This document shows, piece by piece, positions 35,211 to 46,837 of a stretch of DNA of 64,000 nucleotides. A model generated the notes under the pieces. It was given only the letters and a program-made list of their open reading frames with translations. It was not told the origin of the DNA and ran no database searches. Each line of letters starts with the position of its first letter. Positions within the stretch are counted from its first letter, which is position 1. Origin of the DNA: Sipunculus nudus (lineage: Eukaryota; Annelida; Sipuncula; Golfingiida; Sipunculidae). Location of the stretch: assembly GCA_026874595.1 (NCBI GenBank), contig CM049320.1, forward strand, positions 4,341,464 to 4,405,463. The letters are read 5' to 3'. The position numbers and the translations under genes were made by a program.

Positions 35211-36339
35211 ATGCATTTTCCAAGATCGACCGGAACAAAATAGAAATGGTAATAAAGCATTTATTTTGTTTCAAAGTAGAAAATTGTTCTCTGAATCCTC
35301 ACAGTACACATTCTAGTGTCTATCAAAGTCACACATCCCAGATGAATGTTGCAAAATACTGTTGAACAATAGATCACACATTTGGCTGAAAAAAAAATAC
35401 ATCTCTTGGTTGCAGAAAAAAAACAAACACTGAAACTTTATGTAGAAGGGAGCAGGTATATTCCGAATGAGACTATATAACTTCTGTTGGTCACTATTGA
35501 ACCGGCAGATTATTAATTTAGTACTATCCTAGCCTGAATTATACGCTCCATCACGACATGCCAAGCTCTCACCATGTATAATGAGGACAATAAGGACACA
35601 GTTCCCCACATCTGTCTCCTCCTGTATGTCCGTGTAGGCGACTCATTATGTACCCTTTTTCATTTCCTAATTATGGTACATCAATATTGCTTTCAAAAGG
35701 ATTTAAATTAATAAAGCAACTGACGGGTCTGAGCCTTTCATGTAGGTGATTATAATGTACCTTACCTTGTCTAACTATAATTATATATGAACATGTAAAT
35801 TATCGAGAGAAAAAAGTCTTTTATCTGACACAGCCTTTCGCCCTAACCTAAAACTGATTCTACAGGTATTTAAATAGCTAAAGAGAAGAATTAAAGAAAT
35901 AAAATGACATAAAATAATAGATTATTTCAAAAATTTATATCTGTATAACACCTCTAGATCTGTTTTGAAAGCTACAAATAAGAGCACATAGGTTTCTATC
36001 ACAAGATTTTAACAGTTTATATGAGGATTGTTTTACTCAAATATACATAAAACCTTACATAAACAGCAAACAGGTCGACAAATTATCAAGGTAAAAAAAA
36101 TAGTGGATAGTATATTACCAAACCTGCTAGATGATATACTTGAATTAACTACTATCTAAATCAAGTGGCCCATGGGTCATGGCGCTCAGCTGACACGGAA
36201 GAGATTCGCAAAAGGAAATTATATCATCTGAATGGTAATATATACCCATTCAACTGAAGCATCAAACAGATAAACCAACAGGCCAAGATTGTGTCTGTAT
36301 TTATATGTCTCAAAAATAGAGAAAAAATGTGTAAACTTT

Positions 36340-38010
36340 AAAAGGAAATACAGGTGGCTCCACCAGTCTGCAGAAACTAATAAAAACACATAATGGTCAA
36401 TATCCATGCAAAGAATCATGGTGATCTCTGCATTAGTAGTTCAGATACTTCAGCTTTTGTATCAAATTTTCCATTATTCTGAGGGGTACTTCGGAGTCCT
36501 ATAGCTTGTAGGATATTGGTAACAGAGACCTAGTTTTCAGGTATCCACAGAAACTTTTCATGGGCCTCCTTGCATGACAAGAATGAAGATTCTAGGTCCA
36601 GTTGTTACTATTTGTACCCTGTTGACAGATAACTACATCTTCAACGGTCTCAAAAATAGAGATTAAAAAAATTCGTAATTTTTTTTTTTAAATACAGGTT
36701 GCGCACCCAGTCTGCAGAAACTTATGGAACACCTCATGATCAATATGTATGCCAAAAATCATGTCCATCAGTGTGGTATTATTCTGAGTGGTATTTTTGA
36801 GCCATACAGTTTAAAGGATATGGGTAACAGAGACCTAATTTCAGGTTTACATGGAGACTTTTCATGGGTCTCCCTGTGTGTCAAAAATGAAGATTCTAGG
36901 TCCAGTTGTTATGATTTGTGCCCTGTTAACAGATGTTCATATCTTTAAAGGTCTCAAAAATAGAAAAAAAATCGTAAAAACCCGAATAAATACAGATGGT
37001 ACCACCAGTCTGCAGAAACTGATGAAACACTCCATGGTCAATATCCATGCAAAGATTCATGGTGATCTCTGCATTAGTTGTTCAGATACTTCAGCTTTTG
37101 TATCAAATTTTCCATAATTCTGAGCTGTACTTTGGAGTGACATAGCTCAAAGGATAAGGGTAACAAAGACCTAATTTCAGGTTTCCTTTGAGACTTTTCA
37201 TGGGTCTCCCTGTGTGTCAAGAATAAAGATTCTAGGTCCAGTCGTTACGATTTGTACCCTGTTGACAGATTACTACATCCTTAAAGGAAAAAATTGTAAA
37301 TTTTTTTTTAAAAAAATACAGGTGGCGCCACCAGTCTGCAGGAACTGATGGAATATTGAACAATATGTATGCCAAAAATCATGACCATCAGTGTTGTAGT
37401 TATTGAGATGTTGCAGTTTTTTTCAAATTTTCATTATTCCGGGGGGTAATTGGGAGCCCCACAGCTCAAAGGATATGGGTAACAGAGACCTTATTTCAGG
37501 TTTCCATAGAGACTTTTCATAGGTCTCTCATTGTGTCAAGAATGAAGATTCTAGATTCATTCTTTACGATTTGTGCCCTGTTAACACATGTTCACATTTT
37601 TAAGATCTCAAAAATAAAGAAAACAATTCGTAAAAAATGAAAAATACAGGTGGCACCACCAGTTTGGAGAAACTGATGAAACATCTCATGATCAATATGT
37701 ATGCCAAAAATCATGACCATCAGTGATGTAGTTAATGAGATATTGAAGTTTTTGTATGAATTTTTTACTATTCTGGGGGGTACTTTGGGGCCCCATAGCT
37801 CAAAGGATATGGGTAACAGATACCTAATTTCTAGTTTCCACGGAAACTTTTCATAGGTCTCTCAGAATGTCAAGTTACAAGATTCTAGGTCCAGCGGTTA
37901 CGATTTGTGCCTGGTTAACGGACAGACAGACGCAGACGGACAGACAGACGGACGACGGACAAAGAGTGATCGCCATAGCTCAGATGACTTACAGTCAGCT
38001 GAGCTAAAAA
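36340..38010 (-). repeat. Array of five 300-345 bp monomers ending in a GAC-rich terminus and hairpin
   Basis: The landmark CAGGTGGC.CCACCAGTCTGCAG occurs at 36351, 36695, 36993, 37319 and 37649, that is, spacings of 344, 298, 326 and 330 bp. Each monomer then runs CAATAT..ATGC.AA, TTCAGATA, ATTATTCTG.GGGGTA, GGATATGGGTAACAGAGACC, GACTTTTCAT and GATTCTAGGTCCAG. The array ends at 37918-38010 with a GGACAGACAGACGGACG stretch and GTCAGCTGAGCTAAAAAA. It is the reverse complement of the family at 18081 and shares its terminus with 21831 and 49735, so it is one dispersed mobile family with internal tandem monomers. Confidence 0.78.
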
Positions 38011-38055
38011 AGTATAGCTCTAGAGGACAATAACAGTCAAATTACCAATTAATTA

Positions 38056-38540
38056 TGTTACAGGTGCCCCTTTTATTGTGTGCAGCGGTCTTGCAGATGG
38101 TTGTTTTATTGTGCACACGGATGTCCATGTGTTGTTGGCATGAGTGTGCCACGCGTAGCTCGTGTTGTGGACTCATATTCTCCGAGAGAATTTGTGTGAA
38201 CTTTTCATCCGGCTTATACATTTTAAAGGATTTATCGCTGTAACGGTGGTGGTATCCAGGTACTGTGCACTTTGTTTATTTTACTGTGTGATTGTATTGA
38301 TTTGTTGTTATACCGCTGTTATACTGTGTATTTGTATTTATTTAGTGTATTGTAATGTTAGGGTTGTTTTAAGAATATATTATAGTTATTTGTTGACAAA
38401 GAACCACTGACTTCTTTATTCATTCCCCTAAACATTCCACCCTGCCTAGTGTGACAGAATCTGATTTTTTTTATCTCCATTACAAAATTTATGTTCATCG
38501 CGCATACATGATCTGTTGATATTAGGTATTAGATATTATT
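38056..38540 (+). repeat. Solo-LTR-like repeat, copy 1
   Basis: It begins TGTTACAGGT. From about 38245 onward (GGTGGTATCCAGG, TACTGT.CA, TTAGTGTATTGTAATG, AACCACTGACTTCTTTATTCATT, GACAGAATCTGATTTTTT) it matches 60545-60815 closely, while its 5' half differs. The shape of a TG start and TTAGTGTATTGTAATG before AATAA suits an LTR, but the proper CA end seen at 60830 is diverged here. Confidence 0.5.
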
Positions 38541-39360
38541 ATTGTTATTTGTCACTAACACTGGCATCATATTTCCATATGACTTAAATGGTTTCAGACA
38601 CCTGAGACATTCATTCATGTATGAAATCTATTAATCAGTCATAGATATTTATTAACAAATCTTATTATTGTTAGACATTATATCATAATATTTTATAATT
38701 ATTCTTCACACTATAATCGTCAAAGAAGCATGTATATGCTAGTCTTTTTTATGAATCTCTCTCAGACTTTGAATATAAATAAAACCATTTGAAAAAAGAT
38801 GTAAAAGTTGTAAAAATTATTATACAACAGTTAGCACTATCGTGTATGAAATGTTTGCAGAAAGCGTCCATTTGAGACTTGATCTGCTTCGAGACAATAA
38901 GAAGGAATGAGTAAACTTAATATTGTTAAAAAAACTGCTGTCAAATTGTCAATACATGTTAACACACGGAACAAACGGATATCTATAACAAAACAAAATG
39001 TTGCCGTGTCATGGTCGCCTGCGCCTCCTGGTGGCCACGGTCGTATTGCAAACAATAGCTTGCTAATGTGGCCCTTGCATGATAAAATAATTAATTTTTA
39101 AGTCTGCGCATTCAGACGTCTCAGAGGTGAGTGATAGACCACCACACAAACCCACGGACAGGACGATCAGACTATGTACAGGGAAAACACAAGGTTACAA
39201 ATGAAGTAAAACCACAGTCCCTTAGGCTTTGTAGTACATTATCTACATTTTCCATCAGTTTGCAAGACTTAATTTTCATTTGCAATCGACAAAAAAAATT
39301 GATAATGTGACATCTCAAATGAAAAAAGTGGCCTGTATTACATCAAACAAGGAAAAAAAA
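38541..39360. other. Non-coding stretch in the intron
   Basis: No repeat partner or exon recognised. Confidence 0.4.
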
Positions 39361-39369
39361 ACGAAATTA

Positions 39370-39610
39370 TTTACCTTGTGACCTTGATGACTTTTAAAAT
39401 GACCTTCATATTTAAATTTCGCGACGGCATTTACCGACATCTTTTTTACCTCCTATCACTGGCCAGATCCTACATGGATGCCTGCTATTAACACGCGATG
39501 CCATAAAAAATAATTCTAGAGGACTTTTCAGAGTTTGGCTGGCCAACTATTAGAATTCCTTAGGATTTCCGGTTAAGCACTCGGAGTTAGGCTGGCCAAC
39601 TATTAGAACT
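39370..39610 (-). repeat. Inverted copy of the 170 bp repeat of 33418-33760
   Basis: Read on minus it shows GGCCAGCCAAACTC, TTAATAGCAGGCATCCATG and AAGGTCATTTTAAAAGTCAT in the order of the 33418 family. A second short piece (GTTAGGCTGGCCAACTATTAGAA) repeats at 39588-39610, about 55 bp after the first. Confidence 0.6.
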
Positions 39611-39687
39611 CCTTGCATTTCCGGTTGAGCACTCCATGACGGATCAGGCATTGTAGAAGTTTTGTCAGTTCTTTGTCCTCGTTTTAG

Positions 39688-39810
39688 ATATCGACGAGTG
39701 CGGTAAGAAGAATGGCAAATGTTCTCACAACTGCGTCAACACTCCAGGGTCGTACCACTGCACGTGCCGTTCTGGCTACACGCTGAATAACGACAATCTC
39801 ACTTGCGAAG
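39688..39810 (+). CDS. Calcium-binding EGF-like exon
   Basis: A 123 bp phase 1-1 exon, with acceptor GTTTTAG and consensus donor GTAAGC. It encodes [12 protein letters not shown] at the start, then [12 protein letters not shown] and a [11 protein letters not shown] end. All six cysteines and the calcium ligands (D-I-D-E, N in CVN, Y/S region) are present. It is the nearest relative of exon 44352, and the two share 60-110 bp of upstream intron and over 1 kb of downstream intron including a LINE. They arose by tandem duplication of a unit of about 4.66 kb. In the protein they would form adjacent Ca-stabilised EGF modules outside the cell. Confidence 0.9.
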
Positions 39811-39867
39811 GTAAGCAAATTTTAGGCATTGATATATAAATCGTAGTATAATCATCTTCGGTATCCT

Positions 39868-42490
39868 CATGGTTCTCCAACAGCAAGCCCTAAGTAGAGC
39901 CTCCCCGTTGGCTGCACATGGTAACTTGGCACCTTGCGGCTGCAGGCTAAACTACCAGTTACTTGGAGGAGGTTTGGCCCCAAGACGAGCCATCCGCAAG
40001 CCCATCTGGCATACCCGAACCAAACCCCGAACCATGGGTCAAATAGTTCATCAACCTGGCAGCAAGGGTTGATGCGCTGATGTCTGTGGAAACTGGAATA
40101 CTGTACTCAGAGTAAGGATGGTACATCACAGCAGCCCGGGGACCAGATGAGAGTCTCGTTACTGTCAGTGGTCTAAGGGCATCAGACCTAGTTAGCTGGT
40201 CAATTCAGAGCAACTCAGCTCTACACCAGCCGTCACACGCAAGTGTTCCAAACGACAACGTAGTTCTGAGTCCAGAGATGTTAGTCTGTCCTGGGCAAGC
40301 ATTCTATCCCTAACTCTCTGCCTCGGCGCTTGCCGTCTCAAGCAGCTCTACTTCTCCATTATGATATCGAATACAACAGATCCGGAACTCTCTGTTACTC
40401 AGTGTGCTGCCGTTGCTGGGCGAGGTCGCTATGAAAGGCTGGGTAATCCGGTCGTCATCCTATGACCGTTTCCAAAGTCTCATCCAAAGTCTCCACTGCC
40501 TGGTTGAATGTTCGCTTTCTAAGTTTGAAGTCTGATGCTGACTCACCATCACTGAAAACGTAAGCCGTAATCAACACAGAACTTAATCGTCTGAACATCA
40601 GCCAGCAGCCAAAAAAGGCTTATTGGCAGTGATTCCATCGGGGAAGCAAATTTCACATTCTACTGGAATGGCCATCCAGAAGGAGAGAAACAAATGCATG
40701 GTGTAGGATTTGCAGTGCACAAAAGCTTTTAGGCTGAGTTGATCAACCTGTCACCAGTAGCGGACACAGCACATTTATTTCTGCACATACTTCGACCCTT
40801 ATGGCCTCTGATATCTCCAAGGATACATTCTACGAGGAACTTGATACCATCATCAGGAAAATTCCAAAGACTGTCATTCTAATAATCACAGGTGATTACA
40901 GTGCTCATGTAGGCTATGATCATTCAGCCAGCATGCACCATCCACTAGCTATGCCTCGCGGGATCCTACTTCCAGGGGACAGACAGCTCCAAAGTTACAT
41001 GGCGCCATCCTCGATCAGGTCGCTGGCAACAGCAAGATCACATTCTTTTGAGGCGCCTACACCTACAATAGGCATTTCAATGCCGTACTTTGCACTCCGC
41101 TGACTGTGATACTAGTGACTCCCTGGTGCGCTGCAGAAAAAGCTCAACATGCAAAGTTCAAACCTTCCCCCTGTCTTAATGTGATAGCAACGGACAACAC
41201 AGAGCTAATTTCTCACTTCCAGAAAAAGCTCACAACCAAATTCCAGATGTCAGAAAAACTTAAAGGGGGTTGAGCTAACATGGAATCGCTTTCAATCCAT
41301 CGTTTCAGATATTGCCTTCTCCATCTTTGGAGACTAATGCACTGGTCATTACTTTTGCTGTTGTCAAACTCCCGCCATAATCTCATGTGAAGCGTGCTTT
41401 GCCCTGCTAAACAATCGCAAGTCACCTGGCTTATATGGACTCCAAGCAGAATTTTTTAAACTCAGGGGGTGACAACGTAATATCTGAGCTCTTGCACCTG
41501 TTTCACACAAGCTGGGTTGCTGGTGATATTCCAAAGGGGACTACGGGACGCCAATTTTATTACCCTGTATAAAACAAGAAGGATCGTACAGACTGTAACA
41601 ACTACGGAGGAATCTACCTACTCAGCATAGCCGGAAAGATAATGGTCCGTGTTATACTTCCACACCTTCAGACCCTGGCACAAAGGATCTTGCTTGAGAG
41701 CCAATGTTGATTCCGTCCGTCTCGCTCAACAAACGACAGCCGAAATTCAAAGGGTAATTGTGCATGAGCTGTTGTATGCAGATGCTGCCTTTCTGTCTCA
41801 CTCAGAAAGAGATCTACAAGCACTATTCTCAGCCTGTAAACTGCATTTGATAAATTTGCCTAAAAACAAGCGCTAAGAAGACAATTGTTCGAGCTAAACC
41901 AACCTTACTGTCACCGGTCATCAAAATAAACAACGATGGTCTGGCACTGATAAATTATTCAGATATTTAGGCTTAACTGTGAACAACAGCAACACTATGG
42001 AAGAATAGCCGAACCTGCGAATTGGCAGGGCCTCACCATCTTTCGCAGATTGAGCCAACGGGACAAATACAACAAGCAACTTTCTCTGTTGCTGAAAGTC
42101 ATGGTTTACGATGCTTGTGTCCTAAGGACTCTCCTGTAAGACACGGAAGCGCTACCGGAAACAGGAACATAGGTTAAACGCCTTCCACTTTCGCTGTCTT
42201 CGCCGAATCATGGGTGTGACCTGGAAAGATCACGTCCCGAATTCAGTTGTGCTGGAGAAAAAATGCTCTTCTGATTTGTAACATTGCTGCGCTCTCGCCG
42301 CCCCGGCTCGGCTGGACATGTGTATCGGATGGATGACAACTATTTACCAAAAAGCAATTCTTTATGGAGAACTGGTTGATGCTCCAAAGCCAAGAGGTGG
42401 GCCGCGCGTAAGGTACAAAGATGCCCTGAAACGCGATATAGCTGCATTCTAAATTGATGGCCACTTAAGAGAGACGCTTGAAAGGTCATG
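39868..42490 (+). mobile_element. Decayed RTE-like LINE, copy A
   Basis: Broken endonuclease and RT frames in the right order on +. The endonuclease start is WNVRFL (40507), followed by FYWNGHPEGEK-type sequence (40655), TLMASDISKDTFYEELDTII and ITGDYSAHVG (40795-40920). Then come LPPVLM (41166) and RT pieces SPGL.GLQAEFFK (41419), YGGISLLSIAGK-type (41600) and HELLYADAAFLSHSERDLQALF (41764). The tail is YRKQEHRLNAFHFRCLRRIMGVTWKDHVPNSVVLE (42140-42255) and LYGELVDAP.PRG (42362). The catalytic YADD is YADA, so RT is dead. About 340 bp present in copy B is missing here near 41337. There are many stops and frameshifts. Confidence 0.85.
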
Positions 42491-42679
42491 TTGGTCATTA
42501 ATCGCGATGCAAAGAGGCATTATATTATCCTCATTGATGGTGTCTTTGCCGGGTTTCGGTAGATTGCTGAAGTCGTAATGTAGAATGTAGTAATTTCGAC
42601 ATTTCTGAATGACTGTCGCATAGCGTAAATAGCACAAGATCATTTGTAAGGTCTGGTCTTGTAATTAATCCAGTGGGAC

Positions 42680-42735
42680 GCTCTGTATGGTCGTACAACT
42701 GCTTGTGCCGGGATGGCTATGATTTTTTATCCTTC
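42680..42735 (+). pseudogene. EGF exon fragment
   Basis: The frame reads WSYNCLCRDGYDFL, that is, the C4-x-C5...GY core of an EGF domain, preceded by a diverged NPVG. Both ends of the exon are missing: there is no DIDEC start, no last cysteine and no splice sites, and it runs into an AT microsatellite. It sits within the tandem-duplicated EGF/LINE region, so it is a further relic of the array. Confidence 0.6.
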
Positions 42736-42736
<1 letters not shown>

Positions 42737-42788
<52 letters not shown>

Positions 42789-42795
42789 TTATTTA
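42737..42795. repeat. AT dinucleotide microsatellite
   Basis: Uninterrupted (TA)n for about 45 bp, then TTTATTTATTTAT. Confidence 0.85.
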
Positions 42796-43379
42796 TAATG
42801 TATCCTGGTATGTGTGTTACAGTCGATGTAGAAAAGCGCTCAATGCAGCTAAGCAGAACATGTTTACTGAGTGTAAAGAAAATGCTTTTACGTGTTTAAT
42901 ACTCAGTATATATTTATATATTATATATATATATTTATATGTCTGTATATATACACTGAAATTATAAGCAATTCCAATTTTTATCACTACGTTTGTGATT
43001 TTAGTCAAAACTTTTAACATATTGATCACTCCTATATGAACCTTGTCAATTTATTTTTAAATTATAGCAATATTCAAAGCATACATATCTTCCGATGTTT
43101 TGGATATCATGTGTGAATTTAATATTAATTAAGCATTTACACCATCACTTGGGAGATGTGGCAATAACATTACAAACTGGAAAAGCTTAAGTCGTTGTCA
43201 CACAGAATGTCGTTTTCACTGCGACTCCGGCGATGTATCAATCAACCAAGTCCGTGCACGATCGTCAAAACTCAGAAGAGAAATAACTTCCCTGAATGTT
43301 AACGCAATATAACTTTTTTTCTGTGCTCTTACGAAACATTAAAGTGCTTATTATTGCAAAATTTCCGCGACCTCGAGGT

Positions 43380-43540
43380 GCTCTGTGGCGTTCCCACTGC
43401 GATCGATGCGTCAACACAAGGCTCATACCACGACTTTACTGCGCCCTGGTGACGCCCACAGCGTGAATTGCGAAAATGGGAAAATGCATCTGCGACCTAA
43501 AGGCGACCGCATTGCCAGGGTGCTCCCGCTGCGTCCATAG
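43380..43540 (+). repeat. Dispersed repeat, copy 2 (partner 1420-1570)
   Basis: It shares GTGGCGTT, GATGCGTCAACACAA, CGCCC..GTGACGC and TCTGCGACCTAAAGGCGACC with the first copy in the same order. Confidence 0.55.
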
Positions 43541-43609
43541 CATATGCACAGTGTTATATCCCTATCACACTTGGCAATGTTTCTACAACGTAAAAAAATG
43601 AGGAACATT

Positions 43610-43675
43610 TACGACCCCACAATTACGACCACCCTTGGGACTGAGCAAAGTGGTCGTAATTTGGGGGTGGTCGTA
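43610..43675. repeat. Imperfect hairpin built on TACGACC/GGTCGTA
   Basis: TACGACCCCACAATTACGACCAC (43610-43632) can pair with GTGGTCGTAATTTGGGGGTGGTCGTA (43650-43675) apart from one mismatch and a three-base bulge, around an 18-base loop. A short inverted repeat or MITE relic is likely. No termini were found. Confidence 0.5.
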
Positions 43676-44351
43676 TTTGTGAAACTCTTACCGTGGTCGC
43701 ATATTTAATGTGTATCAGAGTTTATCTACTGCATATCTTTAATGTGAATTATAACAAAATATTTTACTTAACGGGGGACCCTTATTATGAATTTTTTTTT
43801 TGTGTGTGTATAGCTGAACATATTTATTCATGATAAAAATTAATATACATGAACACATACGTAGTGACTGATGATTAAAAAATTATAACACTTAGGCAAT
43901 ACGATTACAACCTACTGAATGCATATTGAACATAATACGTGGCTGTCATATATTTAGCCTTCCGCTTGAGTATATATTGCGTGCACTTGAGTTTTCCCGA
44001 CGCTAAACTGCTGAGCCATTTAGTGCTGACTGCGCGTGGTGTTGCCGCCTTGATAAACGCCACTTTATCCTTCAAGGTGAGCTCTTTCAGAGGCATGGTA
44101 GCCTAACAGCAAGCAATTTAAATGCAAACTTACCCAGTAGAGAAATAAACTGACAACGATCTATCAGAAAAGGCAATTTAATGTGAGGGATTTTCCCCCC
44201 ATGCAAGCTTTATTTATACATTGCGGAGGCTTGCATTCCTTAGAAATCCTTAGACTTCTTGTTGGTATTAATTTGGCATTTCCGGTTGACCACTCTTTGA
44301 CGGATCAGGCAGTGTAGAAATTTTGTCAACTTTCTTTGCTCTTGATTTTAG
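43676..44351. other. Intron before EGF exon 44352
   Basis: The last 110 bp (GCATTTCCGGTTGA.CACTC..TGACGGATCAGGCA onward) match 39610-39687, marking the left edge of the tandem duplication. The remainder shows nothing recognisable. Confidence 0.55.
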
Positions 44352-44474
44352 ATATCGACGAGTGCGGTAAGAACAATGGCAATTGTTCTCACATCTGCGA
44401 CAACACTCCAGGGTCGTACAACTGCACGTGTCGTTCTGGTTACTCACTGAATAACGACAGTCTCACTTGTGAAG
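44352..44474 (+). CDS. Calcium-binding EGF-like exon, duplicate of 39688-39810
   Basis: A 123 bp phase 1-1 exon with acceptor GATTTTAG and donor GTAAGC. It begins [12 protein letters not shown], then [12 protein letters not shown] and ends [11 protein letters not shown]. Six cysteines and the calcium and hydroxylation motifs (C-x-N-x4-Y-x-C-x-C) are intact. Most differences from 39688-39810 are single substitutions that keep the frame and all cysteines, which suggests both copies are still under selection. The last intact exon I can see in this gene is this one; the next downstream EGF exon (50308) is broken. Confidence 0.9.
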
Positions 44475-44504
44475 GTAAGCACATTTTAGGCATTGGTATA
44501 TAAT

Positions 44505-46195
44505 AGTAGTAAAATCAACTTCGGTATCCTCGTGGGTCTCCACCAGCAAGCCCTACGTACAGCCTACCCGGTGACGACGCATGGTAACTGGGTACCTTGC
44601 GGCCCCAGGCTAAACTACGAGGGACTCAGAGGAGGTTTGGCTCACGGATGGGGGATGCGCATGGCCCACCGGCGTGTGGACACGCTCTGTCATAACCAAA
44701 CACAAACCCCATACTATGGGTCAAATAGTTCATCAACCTGGTAGCAGGGTTGATGCGCCGATATCTGTTACAACTGGAATACTGTACTCAGAGTAGGGAT
44801 GGTACATCACAGCAGCCCGGGGACCAGAGGAGTCTCGTTACTTTCAGTGGTCACAGGGCATCAGAGCTAGTTAGATGGACACTTCGGGCCAACTCAGCTC
44901 TACACCAGGTGTCGCACGCAAGTGCTCCTTACGACAATGTAGTTCTGAGTCCAGAGGTGGTAGTCTGTCCGGGGCAAGCATTCTATCACTAACTCTCTGC
45001 CTTGGCGCTTGCCGTCTCAAGCAGCTCTACTTCTCCATTATGATATCGAACAAACAGATCCGGAACTCTCTGTTACTCAGTGTGCTGCCGTTACAGATTC
45101 TTAGCTTCTGGCAACTCGGGAGCACTCTGTTACTCAGAGTGTTGTGATCCTCGGCAAGGTCACAGGAGAAAGCAGGCACGTTCTGGCATTGATCGTATGA
45201 ATGCCTCTAAAGTCTTATCCAAAGTCCCCACTTCCTGTGCACCACCCAAAAGTTATACAATACGGAATCGTACTTCCAGGGGACAGATAGCTTGTTACAT
45301 GCGCCATCCTTGATCATGTCGACAGTACCAGCTAGATAACATTCTTCTACATGAGGTAACTCAATGCCGTACCTTGCACTCCGATAATGATCTGTGATAC
45401 TGATCACTCCCTGATGCGCTGCAGAAAAGGCCCAACATGCAAAGTTCAAACCTTCCCTCTGTCTTAATGTAATGGCAAGGCACAACACAGAGATAATTTC
45501 AGACTTATAGGAAAACCTCACAACGAAATTCCAGATGTCGGAAAACCTGACAGAGTTGAACCAACATGGAATCGCTTTCAGTCCATCGTTTCAGATGGTG
45601 CACTATCCATCTTTGGAGACTAATGCTGAGGAACTCTTGCCTGCACTTGCTGCTTAACGTGCTGCCAGACACTTATATCTGCGCTGCCCTACTATAACAT
45701 ATGAAGTAGTATAGAAACAGTCAAAGACCATATCGCACGTGTTGCAAGACAAACGTATAGGAGTGAGCTCTGCACTCACATTGAGTCACATGCTTAAACA
45801 GTCAACATTAATGATCTCTTTGGTGGCCTGAAAGAAGTTCTTGGCACTACCTCGAAAAACCTGCGCCCTGTGCCCAGGATATAGACAGTTACTCACATAT
45901 CTTGAAGCCCAGCTGCGACGGTGGATAGAACATTTCAGCTCTCTATACCCAAACCTGTCTCAGCTAGTGATCTGGCCATTACTGTTGCAGTTGCAAAACT
46001 CCTATCATGATATCATGTGATGAAGTGATGCGGAGCAATCGCCCTGCTTATTATTTGCAAGTCACTTGGCTCATATAGAATCCCAGCTAAACTTTTCAAA
46101 TCAAGGGGTGACATCGTAATATCTGAGGTCTTGCATTTGTTGCATACATGCTTGGATGCTTTTGAGAGGACTACGGGACGCAATTATCATTACAG
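44505..46195 (+). mobile_element. Decayed RTE-like LINE, copy B (duplicate of copy A's left part)
   Basis: It matches 39868-41560: the same 5' leader (GTCAGTGGTC..AGGGCATCAG, CTCAGCTCTACACCA, CTTGCCGTCTCAAGCAGCTCTACTTCTCCATTATG), then endonuclease and early RT pieces in broken frames. The endonuclease region (copy A 40460-40900) is largely deleted near 45230. The roughly 340 bp missing from copy A is kept here (45625-45975). It ends near 46195, in the RT segment GGACTACGGGACGC, so the catalytic half is absent. It starts at the same distance from the EGF exon as copy A, so it was duplicated with the exon and not inserted separately. Confidence 0.82.
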
Positions 46196-46837
46196 TACAA
46201 TCATTTTGTTACATGACCTCACACAAATTGCAACAAAAGCTGTCTCATTTGTTTTGTACCCCAGAAGGTATCCTTTTGAACATATAAAAAATCTTAAGAT
46301 ATTCTCCTGGGGGAAAGTACTTAAATTTGGGAATATCCAAAATAGCCGCCAGAAGGCCTAGAATCCATCAAGTATAATTAATAAAAAGGGAATAACTTTA
46401 TGTAATACGACATTTTCAGTTTTTTTTTTTGGGGGGGGGGGGGGTTGCGGAATCCAATTCTGGTCTTTATTTGCTAATATAAGGATTCCCAAGGCCCATA
46501 TGTGGGGGTCGATGTGCAAACGGACTGAAACATAAGGTGCGGTGGGGGTCGGGGTAGTAGCACGACTCAGTTGGCAATTATATTGAGCAGGTAACCCCAA
46601 TTTGGTAATGTGCAGGACTCATCCATCCTGTTGCAATGATATCGTAGTAATTAGAAATTCAACACACATGCAGAGGGTTTGACCGATATGCTGGGTTAAA
46701 ACGGAACGCTCCAACAGGTTATTAGATGCAACTGTCAAACTAACTGCAGCACCTTCAGATGCACATGCAAGACGAAATACATAGCGTGTACCTTGGCTTG
46801 TTGATACTGCGGTGGCTTTAGCTGCGTACAGGTTGCC
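46196..46837. other. Non-coding stretch
   Basis: It contains a T-run followed by a G-run of about 12 (46420-46444). No gene recognised. Confidence 0.4.

Larger units (their letters stand above)
31727..39687 (+). other. Large repeat-filled intron
   Basis: 7.96 kb between two phase-1 exons. It contains GGTCAAGGT-type repeats (31880-31985), a degenerate tandem repeat (32190-32440), a two-unit repeat (33418-33760), a G-run repeat (34122-34330), a LINE relic (34890-35210), the 330 bp array (36340-38010) and an LTR-like repeat (38056-38540). No extra exon was recognised. Confidence 0.55.
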
